Origin: an uncultured Clostridia bacterium
GTDB lineage: Bacteria; Bacillota; Clostridia; Christensenellales; Pumilibacteraceae
Length of the DNA stretch: 46,240 bases
NCBI GenBank assembly: GCA_947581755.1
Contig: CANPVN010000012.1
Span: forward strand, 1 to 46,240
Reading direction: 5' to 3'
Shown: in pieces, positions 40,385-46,240 of the stretch
Layout: every line of letters begins with the position of its first letter
How positions within the stretch are numbered: position 1 is the stretch's first letter
The notes under the pieces: model-generated
Told to the model about the DNA's origin: nothing
Databases searched by the model: none
The model's input: only the letters and a program-made list of their open reading frames with translations
Position numbers and translations under genes: made by a program

Positions 40385-42127
40385 ATGGAGAAACCCGAAT
40401 TTTACGCTTCCATAGGCGGACAGGCGCTGATGGAAGGAGTCATGATGAAAGGACCTCATTCCATGGCGATGGCGGTGAGAGACCCCGACGGCGAGATACA
40501 ACTCGAGACCAAAAGATTGAAAGGTCCGAGGTGGTATTCCAAAGTGCCCGTTTTGCGTGGATTTATTGCCTTTTTCGCTTCTATGATAGTGGGAATAAAG
40601 TGTCTTACACGCTCGAGCGAAGTCTGCTATCCCGAGGAAGAGAGTCTTTCGAAGGGCGGAATGGCGTTTGCCGTGATTTTGGGCTTATTGTTGGCGGTGG
40701 GGATTTTCATTCTTATTCCCGAGGGAATAGTGGAAGTTTTCGACAGATATGTTTACGCCTCGTTGAGCGAGAATATAAAAGTACTTCTCAACAGTCTTAT
40801 CGCGGGAGTTCTTCGAATAATCATCTTCGTTTTGTATCTTTTGCTGAGTTCCAAAATGAAGGACATAAGGCGTACTTTCATGTATCACGGCGCGGAACAT
40901 CGTACTATCAACTGCTATGAATCGGGAAAGCCCTTGTGCGTCGAAAATATACAGACTTCCTCTACAAGACATACGCGTTGCGGCACGACTTTTTTGTTTA
41001 TCGTTATGGTGATAAGCATTCTCGTATTTGCGCTTGTGAATTGGTTGGTAAGTCTTATGGGGTACAGTTCGAATATATGGATGAGGTTGGGACTCAAGAT
41101 AGTTTTGCTTCCCTTTGTGGCGGGAATATCTTACGAAGTTCTCAGATTGTTGGCGAAACTTCCCGATAACGCTTTTGTCAAAGCGCTCCGCGCTCCAGGC
41201 CTTGCGCTTCAGTCTCTTACGACTCGTATTCCCGAGGACGACATGGCGGAAGTGGCAATGGTGAGTTTCAAAGCCGTTATGGAAATGGAAAAGAATCCCG
41301 ATTTGCCCGAGGCGGTTTTCTTCCGTCACGACATAGGGAAAGTTCGTGCGTTCATAGCCGAGGGATTGAAAGACACCGACGCAGACGACTCCGAGAGCGA
41401 TTGGATTTTGTGTCACGTTACGGGTTTGAAAAGAAATCATTTGCGCGAAATAAAAGTCGTTTCGGATAAGGACTATAAAAAGATAAAAGAAATAGTCGCG
41501 AGACGAAAAGAAAACGAACCGTTGGATTATATCTTCGGTTACAAAATATTTTACGACAAGAATATAAAACTCAACGACTCCGTGCTTATTCCGCGTCCCG
41601 AGACCGAACTTTTGTGCGAGAAGGCGTTGGAGATAATAGGGGACGGCTCTCCCGCCGTTCTTGACTTGTGTACGGGTTCGGGCTGTATCGCCGCCGTACT
41701 TTCGGACACAGCGGCGAATATAACGGCTTCGGATGTCTCCGCCGCGGCGTTGGAGACAGCCAGACAAAATGTGCCCGAAAAAGTCAAACTCGTTCTGAGC
41801 GACCTTTTCCAAAACATAGAGGGGAAGTTCGATTTGATAGTCTGCAATCCTCCTTATGTGACCCAAGAAGAATTGAAATCGCTTTCTCCTTCGGTAAAGA
41901 AAGAACCCGTCATCGCGCTCGACGGCGGAAAGGACGGACTCGATTTTTACAGAAGAATAGCGTCCGAGGCGGGCGAAAGGCTTTATCCACACGGAGTAAT
42001 TCTTATGGAGATAGGCGCGACTCAAGCGGACAGCGTAAAGGCGTTGTTTCGAAACGACTACGAAGTCGAGATTTTCAAGGACCTGTCGGGGCTGGACAGG
42101 ATCATAAAAGCGACAAAAAAGGTTTAA
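40385..42127 (+). CDS. prmC: DUF1385 membrane protein fused to PrmC release-factor methyltransferase
   Basis: 580 residues from ATG at 40385 (an upstream reading to 40352 lacks a ribosome site). Residues about 1-290 are a DUF1385/YqhQ membrane protein (G-G-Q-A-L-M-E-G-V-M-M-K-G, Y-H-G-A-E-H-R-T-I-N-C-Y, T-R-C-G-T-T-F-L-F). From about 300 the PrmC N-terminal helical domain and methyltransferase follow: V-L-I-P-R-P-E-T-E-L-L, D-L-C-T-G-S-G-C-I-A and the N-P-P-Y active site at 488-491. PrmC methylates the Gln of the GGQ motif in release factors, and prfA follows directly. In many Firmicutes these are two neighbouring genes; here they are one frame with no stop between. Confidence 0.9.
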   Translation: MEKPEFYASIGGQALMEGVMMKGPHSMAMAVRDPDGEIQLETKRLKGPRWYSKVPVLRGFIAFFASMIVGIKCLTRSSEVCYPEEESLSKGGMAFAVILGLLLAVGIFILIPEGIVEVFDRYVYASLSENIKVLLNSLIAGVLRIIIFVLYLLLSSKMKDIRRTFMYHGAEHRTINCYESGKPLCVENIQTSSTRHTRCGTTFLFIVMVISILVFALVNWLVSLMGYSSNIWMRLGLKIVLLPFVAGISYEVLRLLAKLPDNAFVKALRAPGLALQSLTTRIPEDDMAEVAMVSFKAVMEMEKNPDLPEAVFFRHDIGKVRAFIAEGLKDTDADDSESDWILCHVTGLKRNHLREIKVVSDKDYKKIKEIVARRKENEPLDYIFGYKIFYDKNIKLNDSVLIPRPETELLCEKALEIIGDGSPAVLDLCTGSGCIAAVLSDTAANITASDVSAAALETARQNVPEKVKLVLSDLFQNIEGKFDLIVCNPPYVTQEELKSLSPSVKKEPVIALDGGKDGLDFYRRIASEAGERLYPHGVILMEIGATQADSVKALFRNDYEVEIFKDLSGLDRIIKATKKV

Positions 42128-42137
42128 GGTGTAATCG

Positions 42138-43214
42138 ATGAATTTAAGCAAATTGCAAAATATAAAGACCAAATACGAGGAGTTGTCGGCTCAGATCGCG
42201 GACAGCGCCGTCATTGCCGATACCAAGTTGTGGACGACTCTCGTCAAGGAGCAGAGCAAACTTCAGCCCGTAGTTGACGCTTACGACAGATACGGCGCGA
42301 CGATCGAGGAAATCGCGGGTGCAAAACATATCATGAATACCGAATCCGACCCCGAACTTATCGAAATGGCGCGCTCCGAAGTGGAATTGAAGATAAAAGA
42401 AAAAGAAAAGATAGAAGAAGAACTCAAAATTTTGTTGCTTCCCCGCGACCCCAACGACGACAAGAACGTAATAATCGAAATACGCGGCGGCGCGGGCGGA
42501 GAAGAAGCGAGTCTCTTCGGCGCCGAACTTATGAGAATGTACAAGATGTATGCCGAAAAGAAGGGCTGGACAGTCGAGGATATGGACCTTAATATGACAG
42601 AACTCGGCGGAGTCAAAGAGGCTGTGTTCAGCATAGGCGGCGACAGCGTCTATTCGAGATTGAAGTTCGAAAGCGGAGTCCATCGCGTTCAACGCGTCCC
42701 CGATACCGAGTCTCAAGGCAGAGTGCATACCTCTACCGCTACCGTTGCCGTACTTCCCGAAGTAGAGGACGTCGTCGTCGAAATCAATGAAAAGGACCTT
42801 AAAATAGATACTTATCGCAGCGGCGGCGCGGGCGGACAGCACGTCAACAAGACGGAATCGGCAATAAGAATAACTCATATTCCCACAGGCATAGTCGTTC
42901 AGTGTCAGGACGAACGCAGTCAGATAAAAAACCGCGATAAAGCGATGCGACAGTTGAGAAGCAAACTGTACGAAAAAATGCAGAGCGAAGCCGATAAAGA
43001 ATATTCCCAAAACCGCAAAAGTCAGGTGGGTACGGGCGACAGAAGCGAACGAATAAGAACTTATAACTTTCCGCAGGGCAGAGTCACCGACCACCGCATA
43101 AATATGACGATTTATACAATAGACTCCTTCATGAACGGCGACCTCGACGAGATGATAGACGCCTTGATAATCGCCGACCAAACCGCAAAACTCGAGGCGG
43201 AAACGGACGCCTGA
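42138..43214 (+). CDS. prfA: Peptide chain release factor 1
   Basis: 358 residues, normal length. Recognises UAA and UAG stop codons and triggers peptide release. The catalytic G-G-Q is at 232-234 in G-G-A-G-G-Q-H-V-N-K, with Gln234 the expected PrmC target. The upstream R-V-P-D-T-E-S-Q-G-R-V-H-T-S-T-A-T-V-A-V-L-P region carries the P-x-T stop-recognition area of RF1. AAGGTG lies just before the ATG. It follows the PrmC fusion after ten bases. The stop codon sits at the first bases of a 73-bp repeat carrying a terminator (43213-43285). Confidence 0.96.
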   Translation: MNLSKLQNIKTKYEELSAQIADSAVIADTKLWTTLVKEQSKLQPVVDAYDRYGATIEEIAGAKHIMNTESDPELIEMARSEVELKIKEKEKIEEELKILLLPRDPNDDKNVIIEIRGGAGGEEASLFGAELMRMYKMYAEKKGWTVEDMDLNMTELGGVKEAVFSIGGDSVYSRLKFESGVHRVQRVPDTESQGRVHTSTATVAVLPEVEDVVVEINEKDLKIDTYRSGGAGGQHVNKTESAIRITHIPTGIVVQCQDERSQIKNRDKAMRQLRSKLYEKMQSEADKEYSQNRKSQVGTGDRSERIRTYNFPQGRVTDHRINMTIYTIDSFMNGDLDEMIDALIIADQTAKLEAETDA

Positions 43215-43285
43215 GAACTCCAAAACAAAAAGACCGTCTTATACCACACCCCAAAAGTCAACCTCTTTTCGGGTGTGATTTTTTG
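43213..43285 (+). repeat. Direct repeat copy A with terminator (after prfA)
   Basis: 73 bp that recur at 44666-44740 with three substitutions and two extra T. It contains a terminator hairpin CACACCC/GGGTGTG with inner AAAAG/CTTTT and a T run. Copy A begins at the prfA stop codon. Confidence 0.85.
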
Positions 43286-43303
43286 TAAAATCGTCATAAA
43301 CGG

Positions 43304-43332
43304 TTGACAAAGGCACAATTTACGACTAAAAT
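43304..43332 (+). promoter_or_regulatory. Promoter of the second DUF4143 ATPase gene
   Basis: TTGACA (43304-43309), a 17-bp spacer and TAAAAT (43327-43332). Confidence 0.65.
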
Positions 43333-43357
43333 ATAGTTGTATTATAGATTAGTCGTA
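43321..43357. promoter_or_regulatory. Possible operator: 8-bp inverted repeat spanning -10 to ribosome site
   Basis: TACGACTA (43321-43328) and TAGTCGTA (43350-43357), 21 bases apart. The left arm overlaps the -10 and the right arm ends at the ribosome site AAGGAG, so a bound dimer would cover the start region. Confidence 0.5.
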
Positions 43358-43367
43358 AGGAGTGGTT

Positions 43368-44624
43368 ATGTATATTCACAGAAATATAGAGACGGTATTG
43401 AAAAAGAGAGCAAGCTACAGCAGATGTATTCTTGTTACGGGGGCAAGACAAGTCGGAAAATCGACTCTGTTGAAAACTCTGTATCCCAATGTCAGATATG
43501 TAACTTTTGACGATAAACTTTTATTGAATGTCGCGGTCGAGGACCCCAAACTATTTATAAAAAATCTGCCTAAGCCGTCGATCATAGACGAGGTGCAGTA
43601 TGCTTCCGAGATATTTCCGTATATCAAAATCGAGTGCGACAAACCCGATATGTATGAAAATTATTATTTGACGGGTTCGCAACAGATGCAGTTGATGTCG
43701 AGAGCGCAGGAGTCGCTCGCGGGAAGAATCTCCATTCTGGAATTGCAAAATTTATCTCTTCGCGAACTTAACGGCATAAATTTTAATCGGCATTTTGTTC
43801 CTACCGAGCAATATATTACCCAAAGGGAGAAGTGTCTTAAACCGTACAATGATCTTTGGCAGACCATTCACCGCGGCATGTATCCCGAAATTAATGTTAC
43901 CGAAAGGGATTGGTTGGACTTTTATTCTTCTTATGTCAGAACATATTTGGAGCGGGACATAAAAGAAGAGATAGAGATAAAAGATACGCTTGCCTTTACG
44001 AGATTTCTTTCCGCCGTGGCGGCGCGCACGTCGCAAATGCTGAATTATGCGTCGATTGCGCAAGAAGTCGGCGTGACTCAGGTAACTGTCAAGAATTGGA
44101 TCTCCGTATTGGAGAGAACGGGGATAGTTTTCATATTGCAACCCTATTATTCGAGTCATTTAACGAGAGCGATCAAAACTCCCAAACTCTATTTCAGAGA
44201 TACGGGACTCGCTTGTTATCTTTCAAAATGGAACAATGCGGAAGCGCTCGAACAAAGCGCCGTCGCGGGGAGTATGTTCGAAACCTTTGTCATTTCCGAG
44301 ATATTGAAGTCTTTTTCAAACGAGGGCAGCGACTATACGTTCAACGTGTTCTATTATCGCGGCAAAGACAAAAAGAAAATCAAAGAAAACGGCAACTCGT
44401 TTGAAGAAGAGAGCGAAATCGACCTCATCATCGAAGAGAACGGCGTGCTCTATCCAATAGAGATCAAAAAAAGCGCCAACCCCAACAAAGCGATGGCGGC
44501 GGCGTTTGAAGTGTTGGACAAAGACGTGGATAAAAAGCGCGGTATGGGTGCAATTGTTTGCCTGTACGACGATAAACTCTATCTTTCCGATAATTTGATA
44601 GTTCTACCCATAGAGTATATTTAG
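43368..44624 (+). CDS. AAA ATPase with DUF4143 domain (second copy), between direct repeats
   Basis: 418 residues from ATG at 43368, with AAGGAG five bases upstream; a GTG at 43362 overlaps that site. Walker A G-A-R-Q-V-G-K-S (25-32), Walker B S-I-I-D-E-V-Q, then L-T-G-S-Q-Q and the DUF4143 half (Y-F-R-D-T-G-L-A-C-Y-L, E-I-D-L-I-I-E-E-N-G, I-E-I-K-K-S) with a nuclease-like E-x-K. It shares the family but not close sequence with the copy at 25580. It has its own promoter and possible operator, and the whole unit lies between two near-identical terminator repeats, as if inserted or duplicated after prfA. Function unknown. Confidence 0.9.
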   Translation: MYIHRNIETVLKKRASYSRCILVTGARQVGKSTLLKTLYPNVRYVTFDDKLLLNVAVEDPKLFIKNLPKPSIIDEVQYASEIFPYIKIECDKPDMYENYYLTGSQQMQLMSRAQESLAGRISILELQNLSLRELNGINFNRHFVPTEQYITQREKCLKPYNDLWQTIHRGMYPEINVTERDWLDFYSSYVRTYLERDIKEEIEIKDTLAFTRFLSAVAARTSQMLNYASIAQEVGVTQVTVKNWISVLERTGIVFILQPYYSSHLTRAIKTPKLYFRDTGLACYLSKWNNAEALEQSAVAGSMFETFVISEILKSFSNEGSDYTFNVFYYRGKDKKKIKENGNSFEEESEIDLIIEENGVLYPIEIKKSANPNKAMAAAFEVLDKDVDKKRGMGAIVCLYDDKLYLSDNLIVLPIEYI

Positions 44625-44665
44625 ACTTGTATTTTTTCGTACCGAAATTCGGGAATAGAACACCC

Positions 44666-44740
44666 GAGAACTCCAAAACAAAAAGACCGTTTTATATCAC
44701 ACCCAAAAAGTCAACCTCTTTTCGGGTGTGATTTTTTTTG
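44666..44740 (+). repeat. Direct repeat copy B with terminator (after the ATPase)
   Basis: 75 bp, near-identical to copy A. Hairpin CACACCC/GGGTGTG followed by eight T. It starts 41 bp after the ATPase stop. Confidence 0.85.
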
Positions 44741-44761
44741 TATATCTGAATTTATAACTTT

Positions 44762-44971
44762 TCAATATATCCCGAAAAGATCGTTCGGGGTAATATCGAG
44801 ACGCTTACAAAGGAACTCGATTTTTTCGTAATCGAGTTGCAGTTTTCCCGTCTCGTAGTTGGAATAATCGGGCTGATATTTGCCCAATTCCGCCGCAAGT
44901 TGCGCCTGCGAAAGCCCTTTCGCGCGCCTTGCGATTTTCAAATTTTCTCCCACTCGTTTTGCAATTTCCAT
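44762..44971 (-). CDS. XRE-type helix-turn-helix repressor (second)
   Basis: 69 residues, almost entirely one Cro/C1-type DNA-binding domain: V-G-E-N-L-K-I-A-R-R-A-K-G-L-S-Q-A-Q-L-A-A-E-L, then Y-S-N-Y-E-T-G-K, and D-I-T-P-N-D-L-F-G. The ATG at 44971 lies six bases after TATAAT (minus strand 44978-44983) with no ribosome site, so the mRNA is predicted to be leaderless. It is divergent from the BspA-like lipoprotein at 45125. An 11-bp inverted repeat has one arm on each of the two -10 elements, fitting joint repression of both genes. No effector domain is present. Confidence 0.85.
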   Translation of the reverse strand: MEIAKRVGENLKIARRAKGLSQAQLAAELGKYQPDYSNYETGKLQLDYEKIEFLCKRLDITPNDLFGIY

Positions 44972-44979
44972 ACTGAAAT

Positions 44980-45029
44980 TATAGGGAAAAATACTATAAA
45001 TTGCTTGACTTATAGGACTTTTCCCTATA
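44980..45029. promoter_or_regulatory. Operator: 11-bp inverted repeat over both divergent -10 elements
   Basis: TATAGGGAAAA (44980-44990) and its exact complement TTTTCCCTATA (45019-45029). Smaller palindromes lie within and next to it: TTATAG/CTATAA (44979-44999), TATAGG/CCTATA (45011-45029) and CCCTAT-ATA-ATAGGG (45023-45037). Confidence 0.65.
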
Positions 45030-45033
45030 TAAT
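45005..45033 (+). promoter_or_regulatory. Promoter of the BspA-like lipoprotein at 45125
   Basis: TTGACT (45005-45010), a 17-bp spacer and TATAAT (45028-45033). The leader is about 85 bases and has a CTTGCT/AGCAAG hairpin (45055-45072). Confidence 0.7.
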
Positions 45034-45124
45034 AGGGTATATTCTTTTTTTATACTTGCTTATATGAGCAAGGTAAATCATGGCTAAAAGTGTACAACAA
45101 AATATTCTACAAGGAGTGTTTTTT

Positions 45125-46240
45125 ATGAAGAAGTTTTTAATGTTAGTCTCAGTCATACTCTGCTTGATTTGCTCGCTTTTCGCCTTTGCCGCATGCGGCG
45201 AAGGAAAGCCCGATAACGGTGGAAGCACGGGCAACGGCGGCACACAGACCGAACAACCCGGCGAGGGACAAACTCCCAAGCCCGATGAAAAAGCCGAATA
45301 TACAGTTAGTTTTGATAGCAAAGAAGGCTCGAGCGTTCCGTCTCAAAAGGTAAAGGAAGGAGAAATACTCGTTGAACCCAAAGACCCTACAAAGGAAGGA
45401 TATTCCTTTGACGGTTGGTATAGCGATGAAAATTTTGCTGAGGAGTGGAATTTCAATAATCCCGTAACGAAGTCTATGACGCTGTATGCGAAATGGCTTT
45501 TGGATCCAAAGGGCATAAACTACGAACTTGTAAACGATTATTATAGAGTAATAAGTTATGTAGGTCAAAGTACAGAAGTGGTTATTCCGAATAATTATGA
45601 CGGAAAACCCGTAAAAGAAATATCCGAATACGCGTTTCAAAATTGCAGCGGATTTACAAGTGTAAAGATAGGAGAAAATGTACAGATGATAGGAGCCTCT
45701 GCGTTCAATAATTGCAGTGGACTAATGGGAGAATTAAAGATACCCGATAATGTAATCTCGATAGGCGAGTCTGCGTTCAACGGATGTATTAGACTTGAAA
45801 GTGTAACAATAGGCGCACAGACGATAGGTAATTCTGCGTTCAACGGATGTATTAGACTTGAAAGTGTAACAATAGGCGCACAGACGATAGGTAATTCTGC
45901 ATTCAAGGATTGTAGTGGACTGACGAGCGTAACAATAGGAGATAACATACACAAGATAGGCTCTTCTGCATTCCAAAATTGTAGCAGACTAATGGGAGAA
46001 TTAAAGATACCCGATAATGTAATCTCGATAGGCGAGTCTGCGTTCAATGGATGTATTAGACTTGAAAGTGTAACGATAGGAGAAAATGTACAGACGATAG
46101 GCAGTGCTGCGTTCTCTGGTTGCAGAGGATTGACAAGTGTAACGATAGGAGAAAATGTACAGGCGATAGGCAATTCTGCGTTCTATAATTGCAGCGGACT
46201 AACAGGAGAATTAAAGATACCCGATAGTGTACAGTCGATA
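45125..46240 (+). CDS. BspA-like leucine-rich-repeat lipoprotein (3' end beyond window)
   Basis: At least 372 residues, open at the window edge. AAGGAG lies eight bases before ATG 45125; an in-frame ATG at 45080 with a weaker site would add 15 residues before the signal peptide. Lipobox F-A-A-C, Cys24, then a Gly/Thr/Gln-rich linker. Residues about 58-125 form an InlB B-repeat/Listeria-Bacteroides domain (V-S-F-D-S-K-E-G-S, G-Y-S-F-D-G-W-Y, L-Y-A-K-W). From about 130 onward are BspA-type repeats, several nearly identical at DNA level. Surface binding or adhesion is the usual inference for such proteins. Probably repressed by the divergent XRE protein. Confidence 0.85.
   Translation, partial: MKKFLMLVSVILCLICSLFAFAACGEGKPDNGGSTGNGGTQTEQPGEGQTPKPDEKAEYTVSFDSKEGSSVPSQKVKEGEILVEPKDPTKEGYSFDGWYSDENFAEEWNFNNPVTKSMTLYAKWLLDPKGINYELVNDYYRVISYVGQSTEVVIPNNYDGKPVKEISEYAFQNCSGFTSVKIGENVQMIGASAFNNCSGLMGELKIPDNVISIGESAFNGCIRLESVTIGAQTIGNSAFNGCIRLESVTIGAQTIGNSAFKDCSGLTSVTIGDNIHKIGSSAFQNCSRLMGELKIPDNVISIGESAFNGCIRLESVTIGENVQTIGSAAFSGCRGLTSVTIGENVQAIGNSAFYNCSGLTGELKIPDSVQSI
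45770..45895 (+). repeat. Exact 63-bp tandem duplication within the BspA repeats
   Basis: 45770-45832 and 45833-45895 are identical, each encoding a 21-residue repeat, two shorter than its neighbours. A separate 93-bp stretch (45721-45813) recurs at 45988-46080 with two changes. Both point to recent repeat expansion. Confidence 0.9.

Noticed and set aside
45721..46240. Possible CRISPR array (regular short repeats)
   Set aside because: Repeats are in frame, encode BspA-type leucine-rich repeats and have no unique spacers; no cas genes are present.

Overview
The window looks like chromosomal DNA from an anaerobic Firmicute of the class Clostridia, probably an uncultured gut lineage. The pointers are a glycogen operon with paired GlgC and GlgD, an EcfA1-EcfA2-EcfT transporter core, DUF4364 and TSCPD (TIGR03905) proteins, a zinc-type L31 next to DUF1385-PrmC and PrfA, a bile-salt-hydrolase-type enzyme and BspA-type leucine-rich-repeat lipoproteins. 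Shine-Dalgarno sites and TTGACA/TATAAT promoters are easy to see, but several genes appear to start at or next to their own transcription start (leaderless). No species can be named from this evidence.

Layout. 1-2.0 kb: the start of a leftward lipoprotein and a rightward BspA-like lipoprotein. 2.1-12.0 kb: a tightly coupled glycogen operon glgB-glgC-glgD-glgA-glgP plus a GH13 hydrolase, covering synthesis (GlgC/D, GlgA), branching (GlgB) and breakdown (GlgP, GH13). 12.0-18.3 kb: small membrane proteins and lipoproteins, a composite palindromic repeat, a DUF4364-TSCPD pair, an orphan promoter/8-codon ORF/terminator unit, a MATE exporter, a zinc-ribbon membrane protein and a choloylglycine hydrolase divergent from a DUF2383-like protein. 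18.4-21.2 kb: an XRE repressor divergent from a two-domain lipoprotein with twin palindromic operators, then TM2, membrane and LysM proteins. 21.3-25.4 kb: tcdA and ecfA1-ecfA2-ecfT-truA. 25.5-27.5 kb: a DUF4143-type ATPase and four tRNAs. 27.8-31.6 kb: a heterodimeric ABC exporter. 31.8-35.3 kb: a VTT/acyltransferase/zinc-ribbon fusion and a YfcC/DcuC-type carrier. 35.3-38.9 kb: a second heterodimeric ABC exporter on the minus strand. 38.9-43.2 kb: a glycosyltransferase divergent from rpmE, then a DUF1385-PrmC fusion and prfA. 43.2-44.7 kb: a second DUF4143-type ATPase between two 73-75-bp direct repeats. 44.8-46.2 kb: a second XRE repressor divergent from a second BspA-like lipoprotein that runs off the window.

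Main points for follow-up: two similar XRE/lipoprotein divergons with inverted-repeat operators; the ATPase cassette between direct repeats; the orphan 8-codon transcription unit; two gene fusions (VTT-acyltransferase and DUF1385-PrmC); a tRNA-Val with C instead of U at position 33; and recurring leaderless promoters. I saw no CRISPR array, transposase, integrase or rRNA. All calls come from reading the sequence by eye; no database search was run.
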